Shown here one piece after another: positions 34,432 through 46,844 of a stretch of DNA of 64,000 bases (the stretch's first letter is position 1; the number at the start of each line of letters is the position of its first letter). Origin of the DNA: Rana temporaria (Eukaryota > Chordata > Amphibia > Anura > Ranidae). The translations under genes and the position numbers were made by a program. The stretch lies in contig NC_053494.1 of assembly GCF_905171775.1 (NCBI RefSeq), forward strand, positions 52,243,749 through 52,307,748, read 5' to 3'. Below the pieces are notes generated by a model. The model had not been told where the DNA came from. It was given only the letters and a program-made list of their open reading frames with translations, and ran no database searches.

Positions 34432-37149
34432 TACAGCAGAGAAGAAAATATAATTTAAATAACTGGGTAGCATTTCTTTTTATACAGTTTTTTTTTTTAA
34501 CCCAGGACCCTGGATTTGCTATATCTGGTCTCCCACAGTACACAGACCATGGAAATGCAATCATTTTAGTAAATATAAACTGCTAAATACTTTTTCTCAT
34601 CAGCAGTTAGAACATTCTTGTGACTTCTATCAGTGTGTGGTTAAAGCCTGTAGGAGGAATTTCTGTTCCTCCCTGATCCTATGAGGCTGCAGGACCCCCG
34701 ACCCTCTGTCTGGACAGTGGTCATTGGCCATGTGCTGATCACATGCACTATCCCAAGAAAAAAACTCTCTAGCAATACACACCAAACTGAGCATGTGCAG
34801 ATTGCCTCCAAGGCTCTGTTTTATCAGGAGGTAGATTCGGGATAACGAAAAAAAGGGAAGGATCAGAGAAGACAGGATCAGCCTTTTTACAGAATGAGTA
34901 TAACAACCATGCTTTACTGCATATACAAACTGATTTTACTGTTGTGGGTCTATGAAACTAATAGTGCAGCGCTAAAACGAAGGGGTTATCAATTGAACCA
35001 ATGACAGTCCAAACTGTATTCCAAATCGGTACTTGAGAGCAAATAAGTTGAGAAGTCCCACATACCCTAAAAGTGTTTAAAAAATAGCAGAGGTGTCACC
35101 AACATTAATTTCACACCACGCTTACCATGAAATATGTGATCCTCTAATAAGAATGGTCTAATGCACTTTGTTTATAATATGCAAAGCCAGAGATCTGGAT
35201 CAATCGGATATCATCCCCTCTGTTGGAAAGGCAAATAGCACTATAGGAATGGATACATGGACGCGTGCCTCCGTGCGTGAATGCACCATTCAGACCTATT
35301 CAGATCACCTGAATCACCCACCACTGTTGTGGGTTTAGTAACACTTTAAAGTGTAACTTCACTTTTGTTGAGAAAAAAACATTCCCCTCTGGGTGATCTA
35401 TGTACATTGCAGCGAATTTTAACAAACTTTGTTGCAGATTCCTACCTTTTGTCTATAGAAATCACTGTTTGTTCCTCTGTGGCCATGTGCTGAGTGAACC
35501 CATATGGGAGTGGTTTCATAATTATCAACCAGCTGCTGCAGTTACAGGGCTCTAATGAGGAAAGCTGCTGGGCCTGCATCCCTTTAGACGTGATTTTCTA
35601 TCAGGAGTATCTAACCGAAAATGTGATGCAGGGGATGCCAAAAATCTGACTTGGATCGTAGTGTAGACTTCTGAGAAAATCAGTGAGCCAATCACACAAG
35701 CAGGAAATTATGTTTCTGGGGAGCACAATTTACTGGCAGATAATTTTTGCTACATTCTTCCATGGTAAACCAATAAAAAGTTATCTACTGGACCCCTTAC
35801 TTGTTCAAGGTGTTAGAACAATGTGCGAAAAAAATAATACAATTAAATGAGCCTATAAGCGAGCAACAATCAGAATCTTTACACCCCTATAATCAACTCA
35901 ACTCCTCAAAGTTTACAGCAGAATTCCTAAAGCTGTCCAAAAACTTTTCTCCACTCCCCCAGCCCCCTTTGCCTCCCGATAGTAAATCAGTAGTCTTGCA
36001 GTCTCCTTATCTCTAAAACATACACAGAATAGTTTCACCTAGAAGGGGGCATGTTGAACTGAACTGCTGTGAAAATTACTTATACCGCTTTAGTGTTTCT
36101 TCTGTAAATTTTGAAGATGAATTGCTCCACATTGCCTTGAGCTACAGAGATCAATCAGGGCATATGTTAAATTCCATTTACTGTTTTTTAAGAACAGCAT
36201 TTAAGACAGAAAAAAGGTTTTTAAGAACATTTTATAGCATAGCTATAGGTTTACTGTAAAGACTTTTTTGTGCTATCAAGTTGATATTCCTCGTGATTAA
36301 GTTACCAGTTTATAGAGATGAGCAAATAAATAAACCTTTTCACCTGATCCAAACCTGCTATATGGTTTGGCAGGTTTGGATCTGTCAGCCATCTGCTTAT
36401 GTACCTTTATTGCAATCCTGTTTGCAAATAGCCAACTCACCTCTTGTTTTAGAGTGCCATCCATCTGAATAACACTGGCAAAAAAAGCTCTCTTCTAGGA
36501 AGAGGGTGCCTGTGCAGCTGACATACTTGTATTTCAGAGGCATCCATCTAGCATGTGCACATTTGGTGCCAGGATGCTGGAATGTATTTCAATTTCAGCA
36601 CCAGATGAAGATTGAAAATCGTTTTTTGAGCATTTATTGGTATTATAATGCTGTCATGTTTATGATAGGGGTAGACAGTTACTTAAAACTGAAGAGCTCG
36701 GGAGGAGATCATGTACCTTACAATACAATGTTAGTACATCGATCTCCCCGCTGAGCTATTGTGTTCTGACAAGGGGATGGCCCACAAGCCAGAACACACC
36801 AATCAGTGCTCCCAGACATTGGCTGAGAGCGCTGATCGGATGGCGATCGGCAGACCTTTTTCGGTCATTCCCCTTCGAAAGAAGCCAGACCATCTGGCCA
36901 TCTTCTGTCGGACCATCTGGCGCACACACAGGCCAAATGTCAGCTGGTTTCTATTGAACCGGCAGATGCTGCCTGATATTCGGCCCGTGGCTAAGCTTTA
37001 GCCAAAACATGTTTTTTTAGTTAGCAAGGAAGGGTTATAATCTCTGTATACTTTTATTACCATCCAAAATGTTATTGAGAAGATGCTACCTACACTTCGT
37101 AAGAAAACATTGACCAAACATAAGAGCAAATCTGCATGGGGTTAAAGAC
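34432..37149. other. Unassigned, mostly single-copy sequence
   Basis: No coding domain. A region near 36,780-36,960 (CATTGGCTGAGAGCGCTGATC, TCTGGCCATCTTCTG) looks like an old repeat with no visible ends. Confidence 0.5.
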
Positions 37150-37152
37150 AAG

Positions 37153-37826
37153 GGGCCATATTCTCTAAGATTCTAGGCGGGCGGCGCGTAAGCCATTTAC
37201 ACTCCGCCGCCCCAACCTACAGGAGCAAGTGCTGTATTCCCCAAACACTTGCTCCGTAGTTTGGGGTGGCGGAGTGTAAATGGCCCGGCGTATCCACGCG
37301 TATATCCAAGGGGGCGGCTTGTATTTAAATTAAGGCGCCCCCGATTCTAACGAACTGCGCATGCGCCGGGCTTAAAATAGCCCAGTGCGCATGCTCCAGT
37401 TCTCGGCGTAAAACGTCAATGACGCCGACGTGTGCGTCATTGACGTAAAGTCGTATTCAAGAATGACTTAGTAAAACGACGTACCCAACGGGAAAACACG
37501 ACGCGGACCCGACGCCATGCTTAACATGGCCTACGTGGGACTTGCGTAAACGACGTAAGCGACGGTTACGCGACGCAAATTCGTTCGGGAATCGGCGTAT
37601 CAGGCTCATTTGCATAAACAAATGAGACCTGAACGTAAAGGCCACCTAGCGGCCGGCGGAGTAATTTACGATCCGACAGTGTAAGTGACTTACACATGTC
37701 GAATCTTCAGTGTATCTATGCGAAAATGATTCTAAGAATCACTCGCATAGATACACTGGCCAAAAACGAGAGATACGATGGAGTATCCTGAGATACTCCA
37801 TCGTAACTTTACTCAGAATATGGCCC
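37153..37826 (+). mobile_element. Harbinger-type MITE with GGGCCATATTCT ends
   Basis: GGGCCATATTCTCTAAGA and inverted ACTCAGAATATGGCCC with a perfect 3-bp TSD AAG (37150-37152 and 37827-37829). The interior follows the family plan (GTAATTTACGATCCGACAGTG, ACGACGTAAGCGAC, terminal hairpin GGAGTATCCTGAGATACTCC). A sister subfamily of the GGGCCAGATTCAC group. Confidence 0.9.
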
Positions 37827-37829
37827 AAG

Positions 37830-38701
37830 AACAAGTAACTCATTGAGCCTTCCCTAATTTCCTAAGCAGGTGCTTTTATTGCTTTCTGTGTTCCTGTGAT
37901 GTATTTTACATCCCTTTCTGTGCTGGTGACATCACTGTCAGCAGAACAGAAACTCATTGGGGCCAGACTGACAAGGGTTCTGCCACTGCCTTGCATTTTC
38001 AAAGAAGATAATTGGAGTTATGCTTTAATAATGTTATCTATCTTCATATTACTTGGGCCAGACACAAAAACACTCCAAAATTTAAAGACAGTAGTTGATA
38101 TGATATGTTCACATTCAATTTAATAAACCTGTCTTCTGAGTTATTCTCTGAATATTTGTTCAGAGTCTTTCATGCTTTTTGAAAAATTGAAAAAAGCTAA
38201 TTTAGAGGCAAAGTGGACTTGTGACTGGGCAATTCAAGGACATTCACTTTCTGTTTGCTAAGCTGCTTCTATATTTGACTTGTACTTTTAGGCCACTGTC
38301 CTGCTGAAAGGTTAAACACTATCTTAGTTCTTCAGGGATGATAATTTTCTTTGAAATGTCTTCCATTAAATTTTTTCATTATTTAAAAAAAGAATTCCAA
38401 GTATGGACATTTTTACGTAGTAACATTGGTCCAGCTTGGAGTTTTATGAAAGAGCACATTTCCTAAAACATGTGCAATATTTCTTAGCAATCTGTAACTA
38501 TTCTAAGTATATTACAGTAAAAAAATAATAATATGACTTGCACAGAGGCCTATCTATATACAGAGGGCCCCTTAACAAAATCATTTTGTGCCCCACTGCT
38601 TTTCCAAACCTACTGTAATTAGAAGTGTGCAATCCTAATCTAAAATGACTGCATCTTGCTAACTGCTTTCAATAGAAGCATTATCACACGGCAAGCTGCA
38701 T
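37830..38701. other. Unassigned sequence
   Basis: No gene or repeat end recognised. Confidence 0.5.
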
Positions 38702-38750
38702 TTAAAGGGGTTGTAAAAGTTCATGTTTTTTCACCTTAATGCATACTATG

Positions 38751-39762
38751 TGTAGCACTACCCCGGAGGAGCTGCTGGATTTTTGGGCGGCACATTACCT
38801 CATGGCTCCTCCGAATTCCTAGGGGTGAATGATGCGTATTGCATATAGTAGAAGGAAAGGAATGTCCATGACAGGTGCTCTTTGCTGTGCTCTTTCTTAC
38901 CCAGTATCACTCGGACAATTGTAGGATAAAGTCCCTGCCACAGACCCTCCTCGGTGAACTTGAATTTGAGGAAAATCTCTGCCACAGACCCTCCTTGGTG
39001 AACCTGAATTTGAGGAAAAGTCTCTGCCACAGACCCTCCTCGGTGAGCCTCAGAAAGACACCTCTGCCACAGGCCCTCTCTGGATTGAATTCTTGGAGAT
39101 ATCCCTCCTTAGATGAGTTTCGCCTGGATCTCCTTCAACTTGTCGCCCAGGTACCGACTGACAGGTGATCAATCCCTCAGTGTCCGGCTACCTCGATCCC
39201 CAGTGGTTTGTCCAGGCCCTTTTGGACCGCCAGCCTCTCAATTGCGCTCCTCAGACTGACGCCCCACTGAACAGCAGTACAGCTTGGGATCCTCAAAGGT
39301 GGGAACCCAGTCACTTACTGGATTCCCGTCGCTGTTTAGATGCTCCGGGCCAACATGGTCCCGGAACCAGGAACACCGCGTGGCATGCACGTCCCGGCCA
39401 GGTAGGCCATAACGTTGGGGGGGCCATGATGTGGCCACCCTAAAGGTGGGTGCCACACTGCACAAAGAAGATCCAGAACCAATAGCGTCTGCCTCATAAA
39501 TACCCCTCCCCAGCATGCACAGCAAGGACAAACCCTCCTGATTGGCTGCTGGGAAAGAGCACCCAAACCTTGACTCCACTGCTGCCAACTGCAATACCGG
39601 GGCTGGAAGAACACCCCAGCACAACAGAATAAGCTTACAGCACAGTCAAGCTGGGACAGAGACCCTGTTTTGCACTTAACAATCTTGATCAGAGTTTAAC
39701 TGCACTCTGATCTACCTTTAAATTTAACTAGAACCAGTACCATAAAGTACACAGGGGCTACA
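38751..39762 (-). mobile_element. LTR-like element (solo LTR candidate), 1,012 bp
   Basis: Starts TGTAGCACTACCCCGGAGGA and ends GTACACAGGGGCTACA, that is TG...CA with short inverted ends. Flanks TATG and CATG fit a 4-bp TSD with one change in the original ACTATGCATTAAGG. It is homologous, in reverse, to 42,546-44,241 (AATACCCCTCCCCAGCATGC, CTGATTGGCTGCTGGGAA). 4-bp TSD and TG/CA ends suit a retrotransposon LTR; a DNA element is not excluded. No internal coding sequence. Confidence 0.6.
38928..39080. repeat. Tandem repeat, about 50 bp, three to four copies
   Basis: CTGCCACAGACCCTCCTCGG followed by TGAACTTGAATTTGAGGAAAA, repeated with changes. Part of the LTR-like element; related CTGTGGCAGAGACCT-type units occur near 43,280 in the other copy. 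Confidence 0.85.
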
Positions 39763-40193
39763 CATGCATTAAGGTGAAAAAACATCAGATGATTACCAGC
39801 CCCCCAGCCCCCTGTTTTACTTACCTGAGCCCTGGAAAGATCGTTGCCCATGCTTCTCGGCTCTTCATTGGATAGATTGATAGCAGTGCAGCCATTGGCT
39901 TGTGCTGCTGTCAATCAAATTCAATGATGTAAGCGCCAGGGGGCAGGGCATAGTCCTGCAATTGGCAACTATGGACACCGAATGCAGGACTCGGGAACGT
40001 GCCCGCAAGGTAACCCCTTTTGGGAGAACACTTCCCATAGGGGGTTATCTGAAGCGGGGAGGAGCCGACAGAGCCGCCGAGGGACCCCAGTACAGGAGGA
40101 TCAGGGCCACTCTGTGAAAAACGAACTACACAGTGGAGGTAAGTATGATATGTTTGTTATTTTAAAAAAATCGAACCTTTACAACCACTTTAA

Positions 40194-42541
40194 GTAGCTA
40201 CAGTAACTGTAGCCTATATATGAAACATTGCTGGCAAGTAGGATTTTATTGCAGAGACTCTGCATGAGCAACATGGAGTACAATCTTTGCCTGCCTTTAT
40301 CTGCTGGGAGGAATTAACTCCTGTGCACATGCACAAGAGTTGCATCATCCTGGCTGGCCAATCAAAATGGTTGAATACATGGAACTCATGCGAAGACCAG
40401 GCAAAGATAAAGGCAATGGTGAGGGAGCTCCAGGACGTTGCATTGCTGGAGGGGCTGTACAGTAAGAAAGGACTTTAGTACTGATTTAAAGTACACCTGT
40501 CATTGTAGAAAAAGTATCACCTTGACCACATACAGCAAGTACAGGTACCTAAAGGAGTCTGCTTGTACAGTATCTTTTGAAGACTTTAAGTTGACTACAT
40601 CTTGCTTTAAATGTAATGCGGTTATATTTATGTTCTGATAACTGGGCTAAATTGGAGCTTCAGGCAAAATGTAATTAACCACCAATTTTTGGCCCACATG
40701 TTAAAATCTAAAAAATGCTATAAAATTACTTAAACTCCCAAACAATTTGTTATATATTTTCTGAACTCAGAGGCCCCATAGATTAAAATGGCAACAGTTG
40801 CATTTTTTTTTATTTTGCACGATATTTGGGTAACTGTTTATCAAAGCTATTTTTGTTTAAAAAAAAATACTAAAATGAATTTTAGTGCATACAAACACAG
40901 GATAATAAACCATTTTATGGTAAATGTTTACTCACTGCAACCTCATATATAAGATGGGGTTGCAGTGAGTAAACATTTACCAAACATTATTAAGCCTTAA
41001 AATTGCATGCACCTGTGAAACAGTGAAAAACTATGGTGCCCAAAAAATGTCCATAGGCCATGCTTTAAAATCCTTTACAATTCCTCAATTTAGAGTTAAC
41101 CATGAATGAGGGCCCTAGGATTATTGCTCCCAGTCCGATGGTTGTGGTGATACCTAACGTGTAGTGAAAATGCTGTTTACATATATGTGTTTGCCTTTGT
41201 GTGTGCATGGTGAAGGACAGGCTTTTAAATTGCATAAATTACTGTTTTAATTTTTTTTATTACATTTTATTGGTATCACAAAGGGGCTATAAGCCTACTA
41301 TTTGATAGCACTGGCAGGTGACAGACACTCTTTATAACCCTTAATTTCTCCCCTGCCCCCACTCCAGCTGCAAACCCAGGACTGTGCTTCATCAGCTGTT
41401 TACCTGGTAGTTCAACTGGGATTCTGCCCTAAACCTGAAAATGTTCAGAGTTGAGCACTTCCAGGTTCATTGATTGCATCCTAACATCATGGTGTGGTGC
41501 TGGGCTCTCTGAATGAGCAGGAGCATGGCTTTTTTTCAGGGGGAACTTGGGGTAACTCAGTTCCACCACCTCTGGCTCAGACCCTTTGGTGCCTGCTCAC
41601 CACAATCACTTGTAAACACAAAAGTCTGGTTTCTGTGTTTACACGTGACAGCTCTGCACTCTGTGTGTAACCCCCTAAACTCTGCACTCTGTATGTAATG
41701 CAATCCTGGTATTTAATGCCCCTTTAAGACCCTTCAACTGTTTGTGAAATCTGAACCGGTCGTGGTTGAGTTCCTGCACCTATTTTCTGAGAAAAAAAGC
41801 TCTGTGCAGGAGAGTATAGGAACTACAGCAGGGAGATACTTAGGGAGGAGGAGCACCAGTATTGTAAAAAATGATCAGGTGGTTATATAGCTGCCTGGAT
41901 AGTCCACAGCTTGCTAAAGAAAAAACAGTACCAATCATCACAGCCACAGCAGTTTGAACCACTTGAGCTCCAGGCAGTTTTTAAATGGCCAGTGGACAGC
42001 AAGTGGTTCAAGAGGGTATGTACAGTGGAACGTGTGCCCTACAAAAAAAAAAGAACTCGCCACCAGTATTGCCTATGATCTCTGTGAGGGCGGTCACCTT
42101 GGTAGAAGTAGGGCTTTGCTTCCACCTATCAGAACTTCCCTTTTTATGACTGATGGAGTAATCATCAAGAAGGATAAGAATGAATAAAGCAGAAGCAGGG
42201 AGATGCTTGCCTGTAGGTCCTAAGTTTCAGCTCCCTTTCCACCAAGAACTGTAAGCAGCACAGTAGCAACATTACCAAAACTCACTTCAAATTTCTTGAG
42301 ACTAGCAATCACAGGCACAGTGCCTTAGCTCTTACGCTGCAGCTATATAGCCATGAGGCTGGCACAAAAAGCAGTTGTTTTTCAATAAGAATTTGAGGAA
42401 AGGGGTAGATTTTGCCAGACATTGCTTAGGTATACATTATTATTTAAATTACACAGCTGCTATTTAGATACGTATTAGCAAAATCCTTTATGAAAGAATA
42501 TTTCCACCAAGATCCTTGCCTTCCACTATGGCTATAGTATA
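40194..42541. other. Unassigned sequence with small hairpins
   Basis: No gene. Contains the 24-bp hairpin at 40,919-40,981 and a tiny TTAA-family-like remnant at 41,955-42,012 (GAACCACTTGAG...CAAGTGGTTC). Confidence 0.5.
40919..40981. repeat. Perfect 24-bp inverted repeat
   Basis: GGTAAATGTTTACTCACTGC (plus AACC) at 40919-40942 and its exact reverse complement at 40958-40981, separated by 15 nt. Strong hairpin of unknown origin. Confidence 0.9.
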
Positions 42542-42545
42542 ATAC

Positions 42546-44241
42546 TGTAGCGCCTGTGTACTTATCAGTACAGGTGCTATTGTTAAATTTAGTTGGATGA
42601 GAGACTTACTTGCTCTCATCCATGTTGATTTATTTCAACTTGGCTGTCGCCAGCCCTGAACTGTCCTGTGGGGTCATTCTGGCTCCAGAGATGCCGTTTC
42701 ATCTCTGAATGACAGGTGGCGCCAAAGGGGTTCAGGCGGAGCCGCTTCTTCCCAGCAGCCAATTAGAGGAGTTTTCCCTCGCGGAGCATGCTGGGGAGGG
42801 GTATTTCTTCGTGGGTTCCTGGTTCCAGGTAAGGAACCCACCTTTAGGGTGTGCACACATCCCGGCCCCCAGCGATATGGCATACCAGGCCGGGGCGCAC
42901 GTGCTACTCGGAGTTCCAGACTCTGGGCCCTCATGGCCCGGAGCAACTGATGCTGCAAAGGGGCCCCAGTGATTGACTGGGTTCCCTACCCCTCACCAAG
43001 AAGATTCCAAGCGAGTTGTGCTGTTCGATGGGGAGTCGGTCTGGGGTGAACCCGGAGGCAGGTGATCCAACAGGGCTTAGACGAACCATTGGGGATCTGG
43101 GTGGCCGGACACTGACAGGTTGTATGCTGCAAACTGTCAGTTGGTGACTCAAGGACAAGAAGTCCTGAGGGAGATTCAGGCGGATCATTAACGGGGAGGA
43201 TTCGCGCTACTATTCACGCTCTTGATACATTGGGCCTGTGGCAGGGGTCCCTTACCAATCCAGAAAATTCAATAGAGCCGGGTCTGTGGCAGAGACCTGT
43301 TCCCCCCCAGAAAGCTCTAAGTGATGCTCTGGCTGCCAGGCCTGTGAGAGAGGTCTGTCCAGGGGCACTTTACCCACTCCGGCTGGAGTGGCGACGTGAC
43401 AAGTGAAATTATTGGAGGCAGGACTGCTTCTTCTATCCATAGCCTGAATCTGTGAAGTTTATTCTCTTTTCACCAATCTATGCTATCTACCGTATTTATC
43501 GGCGTATACCGCGCACTTTTTTTCCCTGAAAATCAGGGCAAAATCGCAGGTGCGCGGTATACGCCGATACCCGCTTTCCCGCGTCGAGTTTTGAATACTG
43601 CGCCGACATATACCGAGCGCAGTACACTCGGGTATAGTCGGGCAGTCTCGGGTCCTTCCGCGCTCACGTCCTGGACGTACAGGACGTCAGCGCGAAAGTT
43701 GCCGAGCATTGCCGACAATACACAAGTGTACTGCGCTCTGTATATGTCGGCGCAGTATTCAAACTCGGCGCGGGAAACGAGTGGGGAGGACGCAAGGACG
43801 CCGCAGAAGGACGCCGGACCCGACGAAGAGGACACCCGAAGCCGCAGAAGGACGCCGGACCCGACGAAGAGGACACCCAAAGCCACAGAAGGACGCCGGA
43901 CCCGATGAAGAGGACACCCGAAGCCGCAGACGAACGCCGGACCTGACAAGGCCGCCGATGGACGCTGCGCAAGACACCAAAACTGTAAGTTCAAAAAATA
44001 CTTTTTTTCCACAGGATTGGGGGCAACTTTAGGGGTGCGCGGTATACGCGGGAGCGCGTTATACCGCGATAAATAAGGTACCTTAAGTTGACTGTTGGTC
44101 ATGTTGGACCAGAAATACAGCATTGAAAACGTCAACCAACAGTCTGGACATCACCATCATTACCCCTAGACACATCGCAGAGGTAACTTAAATACGCTGA
44201 TCCCAAATCTAACCAGCGGCTCCTCCGGGGGTAGCGCTACA
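42546..44241 (+). mobile_element. LTR-like element with perfect 4-bp TSD, carrying a nested TIR element
   Basis: Starts TGTAGCGCCTGTGTACTTAT and ends CCTCCGGGGGTAGCGCTACA. TSD ATAC on both sides (42542-42545, 44242-44245). Without the nested 43,489-44,079 element it is about 1.1 kb, similar to its relative at 38,751. No gag or pol seen, so a solo LTR is the simplest reading. Confidence 0.65.
43489..44079. mobile_element. TIR element with ACCGTATTTATCGGCGTATA end
   Basis: Ends ACCGTATTTATCGGCGTATA and ATACCGCGATAAATAAGGT. Subterminal GGTGCGCGGTATACGC occurs at both sides. A 41-bp tandem repeat (GCCGGACCCGACGAAGAGGA...) lies at 43,810-43,945. Second copy at 28,924. Confidence 0.8.
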
Positions 44242-44245
44242 ATAC

Positions 44246-45007
44246 TTTACCCAGTTGTTTTGTTTTTTTGCAAAGCAACAAAGAAATCCAGAATGACATA
44301 CTGTACTTCTTAAAATACAGACAATTAAAGCTGCTTACTACAACATTTAAATGTGTGAACAGAAAAGGGGTCATATCTTGCTGCATTCCACCATAAACTG
44401 AATCCTAAGTTTTGGATGGCTCTTTTATGTCTACATTAACAGGAGATTAGAGAGACAGCAAGGAAGAGAGAAATGAGGGGAACAGATATAGGTCAGTGTT
44501 AACTAATGATCATACTTTTCCTTTCTTTCTTTATATTTTTCACACTGCACTGGAAAAGTAAAATAGAGAATCTCATTTTGGATAAGGGCAAGCGAAACCA
44601 TCCGAGTCAGTTCTTACCTGAGACATTTTGATAAATGTGGCCATTGTATTTTTTCCCTTGACTTATATCTTCTGCAGTAAGGCTGGTCAGAAGCATGGAA
44701 AGTCATACAAGGTCTCGAAAATATGCTTAGCTTTTCCCATCAAAACACTGGAACACAAAACATTAATGTTAGCGAAGATGGCAATGTCTGACTCACTATT
44801 ATAACATAAGAGTTCCATTTACAGCATTTATACCTAGCTTTCACATTTAAAATGGTTAACAAAAATAGTTTAAATGCATGGTTTATTTCATTCTATGCTA
44901 TCTTTATCCTGCATTAGAACTACTCTAACAAACACGTAAATTATATGAAAGATTCTATCTTGTAAAACATTTTAGTTGAACAGATTTTGTTAGGCAGAAT
45001 ACTCTGC
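44246..45007. other. Unassigned sequence
   Basis: No feature recognised. Confidence 0.5.
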
Positions 45008-45011
45008 TTAA

Positions 45012-46822
45012 CCACTTGACAACTGGGCACTTAAACCCACTTAATAACCAGACCAATTTTCAGCTTTCGGTGCTCTCACATTTTGAATGACAATAACTCA
45101 GTCATACAACACTGTAACCAAATGAAATTTTTGTCCTTTTTTCCCCCACAAATAGAGCTTTCTTTTGGTGGTATTTGATCACCTCTGCGGTTTTTATTTT
45201 GTTTCGCTATAAATGAAAAAAGAACGAAAATTTGGTAAAAAAAATAATTTTTCTTCATTTCTATTATAACATTTTGCAAAAAATGAATTTTTCTTCATAA
45301 ATTTGGCCTAAAATGTATACTGCTACATATCTTTGGTTAAAAAATAAATAAAAAATTTGGATATTATTTAGTCTGGGTGAAAGTTATAAGGTCTACAAGC
45401 TATGGTACCAATTACTGAAAATTGATCAATTTGATCACATCTGAAGTACTGACGGCCTCTTTCATTTCTTGAGACCCTAACATGCCAGAAAAATACCCCC
45501 TAAATGACCCCTTTTTGGAAAGAAGACAATCCAAGGTATTTAGAAAGAGGCATTGTGAGTTTTTTGAAGTTGTCATTTTTTCCCACAATTCTTTGCAAAA
45601 TCAAGTTTTTTTTATTTTTATTTTTTTTCCACAAAAGTTTCATATTAGCAGGTTATTTCTCACACACAGCATATGCATACCACAAATTACACCCCAAAAC
45701 ACATTCTGCTATTCCTCTCGAGTATGGTGATACCACATGTGTGAGACTTTTACACAGCGTGGCCACATAGAGAGGCCCAGGTGCAGGGAGCACCATTAGG
45801 CGTTCTGGAACACCCAGACCAGTTCTGACATTCCTCTCCTACATGTAAAAATCATAATTTATTTGCTAGAAAATTACATAGAACCCCAAAACATTATATA
45901 TGCTTTTTTAGCAAAGACCATATAGAATACAATGGCGGTCGCGCATGGTATTTGCACAGCAATTTTTCGAACGCATTTTTTTGGGAAATAAAACAGTTTT
46001 GTGCTTTTTAAAAAAAAAACATTAAAGTTAGCCCAATGTTTTTGCATAATATGAAAGATGAAGTTACGCCGAGTAAATAGATACCCAACATGTCACCCTT
46101 CAATATTGCACACGCTTGTGGAATGGCGCCAAACTTCGCTACTTAAAAAATCCCCATAGGTGACGTTTTAAATGTTTTTACTGGTTACATGTTTTTAGTT
46201 ACAGAGGAGGTCTAGGGCCAAAATGATTGCTCTCGCTCTAACGTTCGCAGCGATACCTCACATGTGTGGTTTGAACACTGTTTTCATATGTGGGCGGGAC
46301 TTACGTGCACGTTCGCTTCTGTATACGAGCACGCGGGAACAGGGGCGCTTTAAATATTTTTTTTTTATTTTTATTGTTCATTTTACTTTATTTATTTTAG
46401 TTTGACACGTTTTTCCCCAAAAATAAATGTTTTGATCACTTTTATTCCAATTACAAGGAATGTAAACATCCCTTGCAATAGGAATATAGCATGACAGGTC
46501 CTCTTTACAGTGAGATATGGGGTCAATAAGACCCCACATCTCACCTCTAGGCTGGGAAGACTGAAAAAAAAAAAAAAAACGATCCTGGCTTCGATCGCAG
46601 CGATGAGTCGGAAGAAGCACCGGAGGGTGAAGGGAGTGGGGACGTCCCCTTTTGCCTCCCGTAAGAACGATCATGAGGCAGAACAGCCGCCATGATTGTT
46701 CTTATGGTGTAGAGAATCGCCGGCTGAAAAAAATGATATCTGAATGATGCCTGTAGCTGCAGGCATCATTTAGATATCCCTGCACAAAGTCAAGGACCTC
46801 ATATGACGTGGGCGGGAAGTGG
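45012..46822 (-). mobile_element. TTAA-type DNA transposon, long subfamily B, uninterrupted
   Basis: TTAA at 45008-45011 and 46823-46826, ends CCACTTGACAACTGGGCAC and GTGGGCGGGAAGTGG. Reverse orientation to 20,211. Contains GGTGGTATTTGATCACCTC and a longer interior (TGCCAGAAAAATACCCCC, CACACACAGCATATGCATAC) absent from subfamily A. Largest uninterrupted copy (1.81 kb); no transposase frame seen. Confidence 0.85.
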
Positions 46823-46844
46823 TTAAAACGCATTTTTTTCCCCA

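Larger units (their letters stand above)
38706..40189. mobile_element. Second-family TTAA element interrupted by an LTR-like element
   Basis: TTAA at 38702-38705 and 40190-40193; ends AGGGGTTGTAAAAGTTC and CGAACCTTTACAACCACT. The internal short palindrome CACCTTAATGCAT/ATGCATTAAGGTG is split by the 1 kb insertion. Confidence 0.8.
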
